DNA of 64,000 bases from Myxococcales bacterium (GCA_016793325.1 JAEUKI010000032.1:62001-126000), one strand, 5' to 3'; counted from the stretch's first letter, positions 26,465 to 35,930 are shown. Program-made: numbers and translations. Notes: a model not told the origin generated them from the letters alone.

Positions 26465-27700
26465 CTACCGCACCGTGAGCTCGAGCTTGTCGCCGAGCTT
26501 CAGCGAATCGCGGGGTGCAACGAGGGATGCTTGGCCGGGCTGAAGACGTGTCCATGTCTTTTCGCTCGCGCGACGCAAGAACGTGCCGTTGCGCGAGCAG
26601 TCCGTGACTCGCAACAGCACGCCGTGGCGTGCGACACGAACATGCTCGGTCGAAACCGCGTCGTTCGCGCCATGGAGGGTCGTGCGCCCGAGTACGGTCT
26701 CGTGCTCGTCGATACGCACGGCGCTCGTGCCGCTCACGAGCTCGATTGTGGCCGTGATGTGCGCGCAATAGGGGCAGGTCGTGCGGTGCTCGTGGTTCAC
26801 CTGCGTGTTCTTGCAACGCACGCACGATACGATGGAGCCAATCGCCTCTTCGAGGGCGTGGGCCCAGTCATTCGGCGTTGATCGGCTGTGCGCGTCGCGG
26901 TCGAGCGAGGCGCGCATGTGGAACTCAAGAGCAGGCGACAAGACCTCGACGGGCTCGCCAACCTTCACGCGCGTACCGCCCTTCGGATCAGCCAACCAAC
27001 CGCCCTGTTGGGCGAGTCGGGCGTAGTGGGCGAAGGAGGTGCCGGGCGCGCAGAAGGTCGAATATGGATGGAATAGCAACAGCCACTCGTGCAGGACCAT
27101 GCCGAGCGAAAACCGGTCGGAAAGCGCGTTCGGGATCCTGTTCGGATTCTCGAGCAGCTCCGGTGCGCGATAGTAGTCGTGGCCGATGAAGCCCGAGGGG
27201 GGCAGGCCCGACACGATCATCGAGTCGAGGTCGATGAGGCACGCGACGGGCAGCCCCGCGCGCAGCTCACGCACCATCACGTTGGTGGGCGCGATGTCGC
27301 CATGCGATGCGCCCACGCTCTCGATCACGGCGAGCCCGCGGGTGAGCGATGCGGCGATCCACAAGCGCTCCTCGAAGGGGTAAGTGCCGCGAAGAAGGTG
27401 CTCATCTAGGGTCACGCCCTTCAGGCTGGGCTGAACATATCCTAGCGCTTTGCCGTCGGAAATCACCGCGATTGGGCCGGCCACGAGCTCGGTGAACCGA
27501 TGCAGCTCGCGCCTGCGAAGCCAATCGACACGCAGACGATCGGCGTTCGATGGCTTCGCGAACATCTTGAGCACCCGTCGCGCACCGGTTGGGTCGCACA
27601 CACGAAACGTCTCGCCTTGCCCACCCATGCCAAGCTCTTCGACGACCTCATACGCGATCCCGTCGAGGTCCTGCACCTTCGTTCCGACTTTGATGTCCAT
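26465..27700 (-). CDS. Ser/Thr kinase-like protein with zinc ribbon and FHA domain (TerY-P-type)
   Basis: The 411-aa product has a protein kinase fold (residues about 5-270): Gly loop LGMGGQGETF, Lys45 in RRVLKMF, the catalytic loop as GASHGDIAPTNVMV (HGD in place of HRD) and CLIDLDSM in place of DFG. This variant set is that of TerY-P triad kinases. A zinc ribbon (CVRCKNTQ, CPYC) and a C-terminal FHA domain (VLGRTT, STEHVRV, DCSRNGTF) follow, so it can read phosphothreonine. A GGAGG ribosome site lies inside the end of the PP2C gene 1 nt upstream. The triad (vWA, PP2C, kinase) is one minus-strand operon. Confidence 0.85.
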   Translation of the reverse strand: MDIKVGTKVQDLDGIAYEVVEELGMGGQGETFRVCDPTGARRVLKMFAKPSNADRLRVDWLRRRELHRFTELVAGPIAVISDGKALGYVQPSLKGVTLDEHLLRGTYPFEERLWIAASLTRGLAVIESVGASHGDIAPTNVMVRELRAGLPVACLIDLDSMIVSGLPPSGFIGHDYYRAPELLENPNRIPNALSDRFSLGMVLHEWLLLFHPYSTFCAPGTSFAHYARLAQQGGWLADPKGGTRVKVGEPVEVLSPALEFHMRASLDRDAHSRSTPNDWAHALEEAIGSIVSCVRCKNTQVNHEHRTTCPYCAHITATIELVSGTSAVRIDEHETVLGRTTLHGANDAVSTEHVRVARHGVLLRVTDCSRNGTFLRRASEKTWTRLQPGQASLVAPRDSLKLGDKLELTVR

Positions 27701-27701
27701 G

Positions 27702-28913
27702 TCAGCCTCCGGAGTGAATGGCGATGGTGAGGTTGTCCTCGCGCAGAATGGTCCCGTTCGGATCGCGTTCGTGTGCGAGTGCATCGAGCCAACGAACGAG
27801 CGCACGCTCAGAGCTACGCGAGCGCGCGATCCGCGCGAGGTCGTCCGCAAACGACGCATCGCGGTGGTCGGCAACGCCATCGGTCATGACCGCGAGCACG
27901 TCGCCCGGTTCGCGTGTCGCGATGCACCACGATGGGCGCCCATCCGTGATGGGGCCAAGGGACGAGTGAAGCAGGTTCTGCCGTCCCTCGGGCGTCCGAT
28001 GCGGTTCGAGCAGCTCGACCACGGCCCCCGTCGCCCGCACGAGTGAGACCGCACCGTCGCCAATCCACGCCGCGACGACCGCACTCTTCGTGACCGCGAC
28101 GAGAATGAGCGTGCAACGCAAGGCGTCCCGCTCACCTCCGCGTGCCGCCCGAGCGAGTTCGCCCGCGGCATGCCAGATGGTTTCGAGCAGCACCGCGCGG
28201 ACGGCATGCGCCTCGCTCGTCGGGAGTTCGGCTAAGCGTCGCAGTGCCGTGAGCATGGCGAACGAGGTCGCAATGTCTGCGGCGTCTTCCCCGCGCGCAT
28301 GGCCACCCATGCCGTCGGCGACGACCACGAGATCGATGTCGCGCACACGTCCAACGAGCACGCGATCCTCGTTGCGCTCGCGCACAAGGCCCGGAATCGA
28401 GTGCGCGACCACGTGCGGCGCGGGGCTTGCCACGCGCGGGCGGGGCGGTGGGCGCGAGTCGAGCACCTCACGGGGCTTTCGCTTCTTGCGGCGCAAGGCG
28501 ATGGCGATCGCGAAAGCCAGCGAGCACACGATCGCGCCGGACAGCGAAAACCCCCCACCTGCGCTTGTGGGGGATGCGTGTGCGCCAGGGACGCCGCTCG
28601 CGCATCCCGAGATCCCCGTGCCTGCCAAGGCGAGCGCGGCGATCCCCGCGAGCGCAAGCAAGCCAAGCACGACGTGCCCAGCACGCCCGAGCGAGGGCCC
28701 GAGACGCTGCGCGAGCTGGGTGAAACTACTCGGGGCCACGTGGTTGCGTGGCGCGAGCTTGAGTGGCGCCGCGAGCGGCTGTCCGTTACCGGGAGGGGGA
28801 GTCTTCGCGAGCAAGCTCGGCGGAGTGACCCCGGGGGGCTGCATGGGAGGTGCGGCACGCTTCGCTTCGTTTTGAAGCAACTCGAGCAATTCGCGGGGAG
28901 GGGGGACGTGCAT
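27702..28913 (-). CDS. PP2C-type protein phosphatase with membrane anchor
   Basis: The 403-aa product has a Pro-rich N-terminus, two hydrophobic segments (about residues 80-100 and 125-140), then a PP2C domain: VRERNEDRVLV, VVVADGMGGHARGEDAA, AAWIGDGAVSLV, VMTDGVADH and REDNLTIAI. The metal-binding Asp residues are present, so it should be active, and it probably reverses the partner kinase. In the TerY-P triad of tellurium-resistance and related conflict systems the phosphatase has this place. It begins 3 nt after the vWA stop and ends 1 nt before the kinase start. Confidence 0.87.
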   Translation of the reverse strand: MHVPPPRELLELLQNEAKRAAPPMQPPGVTPPSLLAKTPPPGNGQPLAAPLKLAPRNHVAPSSFTQLAQRLGPSLGRAGHVVLGLLALAGIAALALAGTGISGCASGVPGAHASPTSAGGGFSLSGAIVCSLAFAIAIALRRKKRKPREVLDSRPPPRPRVASPAPHVVAHSIPGLVRERNEDRVLVGRVRDIDLVVVADGMGGHARGEDAADIATSFAMLTALRRLAELPTSEAHAVRAVLLETIWHAAGELARAARGGERDALRCTLILVAVTKSAVVAAWIGDGAVSLVRATGAVVELLEPHRTPEGRQNLLHSSLGPITDGRPSWCIATREPGDVLAVMTDGVADHRDASFADDLARIARSRSSERALVRWLDALAHERDPNGTILREDNLTIAIHSGG

Positions 28914-28916
28914 GGC

Positions 28917-29630
28917 TCAACCTCGCAAGAGCGCGTTCGTGATGTTGTCGCCCGCGGGCAAGCCCGCGCGCACCGACGCGCTCACGCTCTTCGCGAGCCG
29001 CACGAAGAAGCGACGCAAGTCTTCGCCTGAGCGCGCGAGCACCGCATGATTCGGGCTCGTCGCGATGCGTCCGAGCTCCGCGAGTGAGGCGTCGCCAAAC
29101 CCCACCGCCACGAGGTCGCCCTGCGCTTTGAAGCGGGTGGCCGCCTCGTCGACGGACTCGGCTCCGTTGTGCTCGCCGTCCGTGAGCAGAAGCCCGAGCG
29201 GACGCGCGGAGGGGGTCTCGTCCGCGCTCGGTCTCGCCAAGATTACCCGCGCCTTGTCGAGCGCGAGCGCGATGTTGGTGCCACCGCCCTGCGGCGTGCT
29301 CGGGATCCGACCGTGCTCGATGCGCGAGCACGGCACGCGCTCGAAGACCGCTGTCGGGTGATCCGAAAACGTGATGAGCGAGATGCGAAACGCATCGAGG
29401 TTGGCGGGCTCGCCCAGGATGTCGAAGGCTTCGCCCAAGACCGTGTACGCGAGCGAGAAGCGCTGCGAGCCTTCCATCGACGACGAGCCGTCGAGGATGA
29501 ATGCGAAGTCGCTCAGCGCGCTCGGCGCACGCACGGATTGATGAACCGAGCGACCGCGCGGCGCGGGGAGCTCATTCCCCTGAATCGACCCAACCGCCCT
29601 TGTCCCTGTCCCTGAATTCTTCGAGTGCAT
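28917..29630 (-). CDS. vWA domain protein (TerY-like)
   Basis: The 237-aa product is a von Willebrand A domain with an intact MIDAS: FILDGSSSMEGS, GGGTNIALAL and LLLTDGEHNGAE. The C-terminus (SVSASVRAGLPAGDNITNAL) is helical, as in TerY. TerY proteins bind metal and act with the paired kinase and phosphatase, apparently as a phosphorylation-controlled switch. The ATG at 29630 has AGAGG upstream and leaves a short polar leader before the domain; the longer upstream frame has no support. It is first in the operon and divergent from the 466-aa protein at 29950. Confidence 0.85.
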   Translation of the reverse strand: MHSKNSGTGTRAVGSIQGNELPAPRGRSVHQSVRAPSALSDFAFILDGSSSMEGSQRFSLAYTVLGEAFDILGEPANLDAFRISLITFSDHPTAVFERVPCSRIEHGRIPSTPQGGGTNIALALDKARVILARPSADETPSARPLGLLLTDGEHNGAESVDEAATRFKAQGDLVAVGFGDASLAELGRIATSPNHAVLARSGEDLRRFFVRLAKSVSASVRAGLPAGDNITNALLRG

Positions 29631-29949
29631 CGAGACCTCTCTTCGGCCCGCGTCCATCGCGTGCCATCGAGTGTTCGAGCCTCCCCTCACGCTGTTCGCG
29701 AAAAGCGTCGTGAACAGGTCCCGTATCGAGAATGTCCCAACGCCCACGGCCACACCCAGGAAGTGGGGGAGGGCGATTGTGCCCGGACGTCAGCATTTGC
29801 TCAGGCAATACACATGCAAGCCTCAGCTAACCGCAACGGGGGTGGGGGAAGAACGAGATCGAGATCCCGTTGCGAGAAGGCGTAGGTCTGACGCTCAAGC
29901 GGCACGTCGAGGGGTTGCGCTAGGCGCGCTCACGACGAAGACGATCGCG
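29631..29949. other. Divergent promoter region
   Basis: This stretch separates the vWA-PP2C-kinase operon from the plus-strand 466-aa gene. I see no gene and no strong consensus promoter; short G-runs and one acacatg segment are the only marked features. Confidence 0.45.
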
Positions 29950-31350
29950 ATGGATGCTGAAGTAACCCGTATCCGCGACTGGCTCGGGCGCTATCTGACT
30001 GCATGGCGTGCCGCTTTGAACAACGCGAACGAGTCCGTGCGCAAGCACGCGCTCGGGTTTCCCGCAGAAGATCTCCGCGCTCCGGTGCAGTTCGCGGTCA
30101 CCGTCTGCGCCGACCCGAACTATCCCTTCCGTGCGACGGCGCTCACGCTCACACATGACGCACACGCGCCCGACGGGGAGGTCGTGATCGAGATCGCGCC
30201 ACCCGAGGCCCTCGCAGACCGCAACAACGACCTCGACAAGACGCTCGTCGCGTTCTTCGCGAACATGCGGGCGAACTATGTTCCCGGCCGTGCACTCGAT
30301 CCACCCGTGCGCGCAGGCTCGTTCATGCACCACGGACTCGGTGCAGGAGGGTGGATGCTCCACGACGACGTGAGCCGCCTGTCGATCGAGGACCTGATCG
30401 CGCATCAGTTCTGCGAGCCCGCACCGGTTGTGATCCAACCACAGCCCAGCTTCAAGCCGCGCTATCTCTTCGCCCAAGGCGAAGCCCGCGAGGAAACGAC
30501 CTTCACGACCTGGCTCGAGTCCCCGGGAAACCTCGCCGACCTTCTCGAGGCGCTCGGCATGCGTGGCCCCTGCTGGTATGCGGTGAGTCTACCTCGCTCG
30601 ATCGTCGTACCGGGCGCAAACGGCGACTTCGATTTCGTCGCGGGCGAACTCAAGTTCAACCTGACGGAAGACGAGTGGCGCGTGCGCCGCGCGCGTATCG
30701 CAGGCACGTACTCACTCGCGGACCACGCCTCACGGATCGACAACGAGACGATGAGCGAGGTCGTCCGCGACGGCTGCATCGAGTGGCCACCGTCTCCCGA
30801 AGCAACGCTCGTCGGCGTCGAGGTGAAGGTGTCGAAGTTCGACGGCAAGACTGGCACCCTCAGCTCAACACACAAAAACAAGGGCCCCCGCATCGAGGGG
30901 CAGCTCAAACAGCTGCTCAAGATCGGCTGCACGCGGGTGGGCTTCGTTCACTTCTTCGTGACGTGCCCGCGTGGAGGTTGGGGGACCGCCGACCAGGACC
31001 TCGCGAGGGCGTACGAGAAGCTTGACGAGATCGCTCCGCTCTTCAACCCCGAGGGCTTCGGCTACTTCTCTGCGGGACTCGCCGCGGTCTCGCACCAAGA
31101 TGAGCGCTTGGCGGGCTCACAAACGCGCCTCTTCACCCATTGCGAGCCAAGAACGTACGAGCAGACGCCGGGCAGCGATTCCGCCCGCAGGCAACTCGCC
31201 CGCGCACTGAGCGAACTCCCGCGCCCGCGCGACTTCGTCCAGCCCATCCGCGCCTGCATCGACTGCAAGGCGCTCTTCCGGGCGTACGTACCGAGCATCG
31301 ATAGATGCGGATGTGAGACCACAACAAACGAGGGTACGGAACCAAAGTGA
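29950..31350 (+). CDS. Hypothetical protein with possible PD-(D/E)xK nuclease core
   Basis: The 466-aa product starts at an ATG giving MDAEVTRIRDWLGRYLTAW. Its second half has GDFDFVAGELKFN, then LVGVEVKVSKFDGKTG and EGQLKQLLKIGCTRVGFVHF. Asp, then Glu-x-Lys on a beta strand followed by a helix with a regularly spaced Gln, is the outline of PD-(D/E)xK nucleases. The C-terminus has a Cys group (RACIDCKALF, DRCGCE) like a zinc knuckle. Nuclease activity is inference. It is divergent from the TerY-P-like triad and may be its effector. Confidence 0.65.
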   Translation: MDAEVTRIRDWLGRYLTAWRAALNNANESVRKHALGFPAEDLRAPVQFAVTVCADPNYPFRATALTLTHDAHAPDGEVVIEIAPPEALADRNNDLDKTLVAFFANMRANYVPGRALDPPVRAGSFMHHGLGAGGWMLHDDVSRLSIEDLIAHQFCEPAPVVIQPQPSFKPRYLFAQGEAREETTFTTWLESPGNLADLLEALGMRGPCWYAVSLPRSIVVPGANGDFDFVAGELKFNLTEDEWRVRRARIAGTYSLADHASRIDNETMSEVVRDGCIEWPPSPEATLVGVEVKVSKFDGKTGTLSSTHKNKGPRIEGQLKQLLKIGCTRVGFVHFFVTCPRGGWGTADQDLARAYEKLDEIAPLFNPEGFGYFSAGLAAVSHQDERLAGSQTRLFTHCEPRTYEQTPGSDSARRQLARALSELPRPRDFVQPIRACIDCKALFRAYVPSIDRCGCETTTNEGTEPK

Positions 31351-31540
31351 TTCTCCGCTATCACTGGTTTACCGATGAGTGAACGCGGCACAAACGCACT
31401 GCAGGCAATGAAAAGCTCCGATGAGCTCTCTCAAACGACCAAACTACCGTAACGGGTCTAAATGCGACTATTATAGTTCCGAGAACTACTCGGCATTAAG
31501 GAACAGCACACTCTTGAGTTGAGTGTGCTGGAAAGTAGAA

Positions 31541-32098
31541 CTAAGGAATTTGCTCGCCATCCTCTGACAAACGAGTGTGTGAATCGACGCGCCCACGACT
31601 TAGACGCAAGAAGTTAGGAACTGCGACGATCTTTGAGATTCGTTCCGAGATGGCATTTGCAATCGTAAGCGCATCGATGCTGCGGTGTGAGTCGACCGAA
31701 AGTACGATATTCTGCTCATCCGCGAGCAACACTTTGGTTGCAGGCAATGAGAGGCGCCTCATCGACGAAAGGACTTGCTCCTTACGTTGTTTGCGAAATG
31801 AAACGATGACTTCGGGAAGCATGATTGCGAGTCCCCGTCCATCCGCGAACACTGGAAACGTTGCCGCTTTGCTGTCCAAATCGATCCGCTCCTCAGGTGA
31901 GAATCGGAACGAATCGAACAGTTGGACAGCATCTGAAACGTCGACTGAGTCTCCCGCCAGCTCTTGCCAGCGTGACGGACCAAGAACTGCCAAGCCTCTC
32001 TCTTTGTGAAGAGCGCACCACTCATTCAGCGGTTTGAGGCTGATTCGTTCGTCACCGTCGTAGAAAAACAAAACTGGAGTTCGAGACTGGGTTTGCAT
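31541..32098 (-). CDS. Subtilase partner protein with pro-region-like C-terminus
   Basis: The 185-aa product starts at the ATG of MQTQSRTPVLFFYDG, which has AAAGGAG 9 nt upstream and lies 5 nt after the subtilase stop. Its C-terminal part (ANAISERISKIVAVPNFLRL) resembles the segment before the catalytic domain of the neighbouring subtilase (QQLVREKRARAAAPNFVRL). It may therefore be a detached pro-region acting as an inhibitor or chaperone of that protease. The local base composition is more A/T-rich than the core, a sign of transfer. No other motif is seen. Confidence 0.65.
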   Translation of the reverse strand: MQTQSRTPVLFFYDGDERISLKPLNEWCALHKERGLAVLGPSRWQELAGDSVDVSDAVQLFDSFRFSPEERIDLDSKAATFPVFADGRGLAIMLPEVIVSFRKQRKEQVLSSMRRLSLPATKVLLADEQNIVLSVDSHRSIDALTIANAISERISKIVAVPNFLRLSRGRVDSHTRLSEDGEQIP

Positions 32099-32103
32099 GT
32101 GCA

Positions 32104-33570
32104 CTATCTCCTTTCGCGCCATAGTGCTGCCCCGACATTCAGCCTACCATAGCCGTGTGTCTGTGACCATTTGGTCGTTTGGCCAGCAGCCTTGTCGCAT
32201 GTCGAGGCGAGTTGCCGACGGACTTTTTTATACTTGGCTCTTGGTCGGAGGGTGAGCAACAAAGCGGCGGCAGCGCTTGCGATCGGGGCTGAACCGCTGG
32301 TCCCACTAAAGCGAGTCGTGTAGTTTCCAACAGCAGCATCTCCCGCCGTCGACGCACAGGTTGTCGTAAGGCCTAACCCCGGGGCGAGGAAAGAGAGCGA
32401 TGGTCCGAAGTTGCTTCCCCAGTGCGGCTCTTCACTTGACCCACGCTGTTTGGGAGCGTCGGCGCGATCAGACGCACCAACAGTGACGACGCCGCCGACA
32501 TTGCCGGGAAATCCGATATTCGTTTGATGATTTCCTGCAGCCACCACGAATACAACGCCATTGCCCCGTCGCCCTTCTCGCTGTGCCGTTTTGATCGCCT
32601 GCTTGATGGTGGGATTTCGATCTCCGTATTCCCATGAGCAGGAAATAACGTCAGCTTGCTCTTCGCACGCCCATTTTATCGCGTTAACAATGCCAAGGTC
32701 TGAAACTGCTTCCAAGTGTCCTTTTGTATCTCTCCGAATGATTCGAGCAGCCAGAATGCTTACGCACGGTGCGAGTCCCTGCATTGGAGCACCGGCGACT
32801 GAACGAGCGGCGATCAGCCCAGCGCAAGCTGTTCCATGAGTGTCGGAACCCTCCGGACGACCGTATGCCTGCTTGCCGAAGAAGTCGCGAGTCGCGATGA
32901 CTGCCTCAGCAAGCGCGGGATGTGTATCGTCAACACCATCATCCAGCACTGCCACACGAATGTTACTGTGGCCGCACGTGCGAGTCCAAGCTCGATTCGC
33001 ACCGATCTTGGCGAACGCCCAAGGCAGCATCGAGCCTTGGTTGAACGATGCGAGGTCAGTAGGTTCGGGAAGAGATTGAGTACGGAGACGCACAAAGTTT
33101 GGAGCGGCTGCCCTTGCTCGTTTCTCGCGAACAAGTTGCTGCGCCAGCTTGAAACTCTTTCGAATTCCTCTCTCCCCACCTTCCGGAAAGTAAACGAGGG
33201 TAACTCCTCTCTCCTCATCAATAACCATCGCTCCTTGGTTGTGCAACCAGGACCGTGCGCCATGACGTAGGTTCAACACTACAATCGTATTCGTAGCGAC
33301 CGAATACTCGTCGGAACGAGCTTCCCTCGATTGGTGCTGAACGACATAAATGTCAGATGCGGAGTTAGGTACATCAGCAAAGAACCGACGAAACGCATGC
33401 TCCTCGTCGGCTACGTTTTTCAGCGCAGCAACAACGTCTCCTGCGTCAGATCCCACCGCGGAGCCAGCGAGCTGAAAACTAGCTTCAGTTGGTCGGGTTC
33501 GACTCACCGTTAGCAGTGATTCTACGTGGATTTCGTGCGATACAGCTCCGTCTTGAATCTCGAGCTTCAT
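32104..33570 (-). CDS. Cytoplasmic subtilisin-like serine protease
   Basis: The 488-aa product has a complete subtilase triad: Asp in VAVLDDGVDDTHP, His in GSDTHGTACAG, the oxyanion Asn in VVAAGNHQTN, and Ser in SGTSGSAPIASAAAA. About 190 residues precede the catalytic domain, and there is no signal peptide, so it should act inside the cell. Such intracellular subtilases occur in defence islands as effectors. The ATG at 33570 has GGGAGG 10 nt upstream. It is coupled to the small downstream partner. The surroundings are AT-richer than the average of the window. Confidence 0.88.
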   Translation of the reverse strand: MKLEIQDGAVSHEIHVESLLTVSRTRPTEASFQLAGSAVGSDAGDVVAALKNVADEEHAFRRFFADVPNSASDIYVVQHQSREARSDEYSVATNTIVVLNLRHGARSWLHNQGAMVIDEERGVTLVYFPEGGERGIRKSFKLAQQLVREKRARAAAPNFVRLRTQSLPEPTDLASFNQGSMLPWAFAKIGANRAWTRTCGHSNIRVAVLDDGVDDTHPALAEAVIATRDFFGKQAYGRPEGSDTHGTACAGLIAARSVAGAPMQGLAPCVSILAARIIRRDTKGHLEAVSDLGIVNAIKWACEEQADVISCSWEYGDRNPTIKQAIKTAQREGRRGNGVVFVVAAGNHQTNIGFPGNVGGVVTVGASDRADAPKQRGSSEEPHWGSNFGPSLSFLAPGLGLTTTCASTAGDAAVGNYTTRFSGTSGSAPIASAAAALLLTLRPRAKYKKVRRQLASTCDKAAGQTTKWSQTHGYGRLNVGAALWRERR

Positions 33571-34184
33571 TGCAAGATCGCCTCCCAATCACACCGAGAG
33601 TAGCATTTCGGATAAGGCAGGATTCAAGGGTAAACGAGCACAGTTCGAGGTTCCGACTCTCTGTGTTTCAGGTCAAGTTTCACGTACTGGGGGTAGCGGT
33701 TTATGCTACCGCTATCCGTCGTCGATCCGAAATCTCACAAGGTATTGAGATGTATAGATAATTTCTGCTGTCCGGTGTGGCATCGTCTCTCTGTTGCAGC
33801 GCGGTTGACCGACCCAAACAGGGAGCGGTGCGTTGGTGTCAGGGAGCAGGCCTCCTACCGTGGACACTCTGATGAATCTGGCGCTCAACGCGGGCGCGGC
33901 GTGCGAGTTCAAGTGTCTGTAAAGCTCAGTGTTTTCCAAGTGTTTGTGTTCATTTGAAGGCGGTGATCGCTGACTGCGCTTCACTGCCGGACCTCTACGG
34001 GGACGCTACCGGCGCAACACCTGCACTGAAACTCGTTCCGTGATGGGTCCGAGATTTATCCGCCCCAGCGTGGTCGCTCACAACGACCATGAACGTTCTG
34101 ACGGCCGATTCGTTTGGCTGATTCAGCTTGTCCACCGCGTTGAATGCGGGCGCTACGATCGGCGCCGCCACGCCTTTACACGCC
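33571..34184. other. AT-richer intergenic region upstream of the subtilase
   Basis: About 610 bp between the subtilase start and the NYN gene stop. Only short, unsupported open frames are present. A hairpin at 33694-33714 is listed separately. This could be the remains of a transferred unit's flank. Confidence 0.45.
33694..33714. promoter_or_regulatory. Inverted repeat upstream of subtilase operon
   Basis: TAGCGGT and ACCGCTA pair over a 7-nt loop about 125 bp upstream of the subtilase start. There is no T-run, so an operator is more likely than a terminator. Confidence 0.35.
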
Positions 34185-34940
34185 TCACCGTCTCGGGCTC
34201 GTGAGGCTTACCCTCCGCGCAATCGGGCGCCCACGCTCGTCGCTCCCGCGCGTGTACTCGATCGCGTGCGGGCGACTCAGCATGTCGAAGAGCTGATCGG
34301 GGCTCTCACCGTCGACGACCTCGGAGCGGTGGAAGAACAACTCCTCATCGTGCCCTTCGAGGGACGTGAGGTGGCGGATGAAGCCATAGGTGCGGTCGGC
34401 GTTGCAACGTACCAGATATCCGCATTCTCGGCCCTCGGGGACCGGTACGAGGTCGGGCAGCAAGTACCCGAGATGGAAGTGGTCCGCGCTCTCGCGCAGC
34501 TCGCGGCTCACGAAGTCGAAGCCGAGCACATCCACGCGACAGCCATGGTCTTGGAGCGCGCGGACGAGGCGTGAGAAGTCTCCATCGCCAGACGCGATCA
34601 CGACGTACTCGAGGCCTCTTCCCTGGAGGAGCGCATCGACCGCAAGCTCGAGGTCTGCGTTTGCCTTGGTGCGTTCGTTGCCGTCTTCGTCGTAGAAGCG
34701 CTGGACGGGCTTGGTCACGAGCTTGAAACCGAACGACCGAAGCTGGTGGCGGTAGCGCCGCTTCTTCGAGCGGTACTCCGGGTCGTGTTCCTCACGTTCG
34801 ACGTCCTGCGCGAGGTACGCGTTCGCGCGCAGGACCGTTGCGCCCTGCGCTTCGACGAAGCGTCGCAGCACGTCATACCGTAGGTTCCATCCGCCACAGC
34901 GGTTCAAGTTCTCGCAGTCGACGAAGATCCCGGCCTTCAT
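34185..34940 (-). CDS. NYN-domain (PIN-like) protein fused to a cold-shock-like domain
   Basis: The 251-aa product begins with a LabA-type NYN domain: MKAGIFVDCENLNRCGG, KANADLELAVDALLQ and VIASGDGDFSRLVRAL place four acidic residues as in PIN-like ribonucleases. From about residue 175 a small OB-fold part follows (GYLVRCNADRTYGFIRHL, EELFFHRSEVVDG), which reads as a cold-shock-type RNA-binding domain. An RNA-cleaving or RNA-processing role is likely. The start codon gives the family's typical N-terminus directly. It is a single gene with no close partner. Confidence 0.82.
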   Translation of the reverse strand: MKAGIFVDCENLNRCGGWNLRYDVLRRFVEAQGATVLRANAYLAQDVEREEHDPEYRSKKRRYRHQLRSFGFKLVTKPVQRFYDEDGNERTKANADLELAVDALLQGRGLEYVVIASGDGDFSRLVRALQDHGCRVDVLGFDFVSRELRESADHFHLGYLLPDLVPVPEGRECGYLVRCNADRTYGFIRHLTSLEGHDEELFFHRSEVVDGESPDQLFDMLSRPHAIEYTRGSDERGRPIARRVSLTSPRR

Positions 34941-35105
34941 GACAAGGACGATACCGTTTCACGCGTCCGTTGCGTGCGGTCGACACGAGAAGCGACGATG
35001 CCTCCCTTGGTGCAACAGCCGACGCGTACGAGTGGCGTCCGCGTGCGAGGGGCGTCTGCCGTACACCTCGCCGGGCGCCATTCACCCTCCACACGCTCAC
35101 GGCGC

Positions 35106-35930
35106 TCACATGAGGAGCGCATGATCGAACGCGCCTCCTTGGAGCAAGTCGCTCGGCATCGCGTAGCTCTTGCCGAGGACGTTCGCAGGCGCGAGATGCG
35201 TCGCGACCGCAAAGGCGAACGACCCTGACACCATGCGTGTGCGCATCCGGTCCGCAATCGATTGCGCGCGCCGCACGCTTGGGGTCACGATCAACACGAG
35301 CGGCGACCGGATCCCACACACCGTGAGCCCGAGTCGCTCGGCTTCGGCATACCGAGCGAGTTTCTCGCGCACGAGCCACGTCGCCGACTCCGTCGCCCGG
35401 TCGCACTCGATCAAGAAGTCGAGCGAGGCTCCGGTTGCGCGCCGCACGAGTGCGACCTTCGCGTCGGGTACAGGCTTTGGCAGCCCGAGGCGTGCAAACT
35501 CGCGATCCATGACGAACTCCCCGAGCGCGACGCGAGCGTCCCCTAAACAGGCGCGCGCGAAGAGCACGCGCATGTCGACGATCATCGAGCGATGCTCGAG
35601 CTGCTTCGGGAGCTTCTGGACGACCTCGGACGAGGTCGTGCCTCGCCCAACGGCGTCGAGTGCGTCGCGCCCCGGCCGTGCAAGCGCGTAGGCGTTGTCC
35701 TCGTGTAGGCTGCGCGCGAAGCAACGAATGAACCCGCCGCAAAAGAGCTTCCGTAGCCTGTCGGCGGCGGTCGTTCTCGACGGGAAGAACATGTCGGCGA
35801 GGTGGTGGGTGCGCGCGATGCCAACCTCGCCCAAGAACGCGAACATATCGTAGTCGCGCTCGACGAGGTTCACGACCTCATGCTTGGCCCAGCCCGCCCG
35901 CGTGGTCCGGCTAGCTCTGGGATGCTTCAT
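35106..35930 (-). CDS. Replication-relaxation family protein, copy 1
   Basis: The 274-aa product has an N-terminal winged helix (YDMFAFLGEVGIARTHHLAD, TTAADRLRKLFCGGFI) and a C-terminal part with DFLIECDRATESATWLVREK and VLIVTPSVRRAQ, the pattern of the replication-relaxation family found on plasmids and integrative elements, often near TraD-like ATPases. The ATG at 35930 has GGAGG 10 nt upstream; the longer frame is not supported. It is divergent from the sigma-like/ATPase operon at 36182. A shorter relative is at 42617. Confidence 0.72.
   Translation of the reverse strand: MKHPRASRTTRAGWAKHEVVNLVERDYDMFAFLGEVGIARTHHLADMFFPSRTTAADRLRKLFCGGFIRCFARSLHEDNAYALARPGRDALDAVGRGTTSSEVVQKLPKQLEHRSMIVDMRVLFARACLGDARVALGEFVMDREFARLGLPKPVPDAKVALVRRATGASLDFLIECDRATESATWLVREKLARYAEAERLGLTVCGIRSPLVLIVTPSVRRAQSIADRMRTRMVSGSFAFAVATHLAPANVLGKSYAMPSDLLQGGAFDHALLM

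Noticed and set aside
34873..35742. 289-codon minus frame
   Set aside because: Same strand but different frame from the replication-relaxation gene; Arg/Ala-rich shadow.
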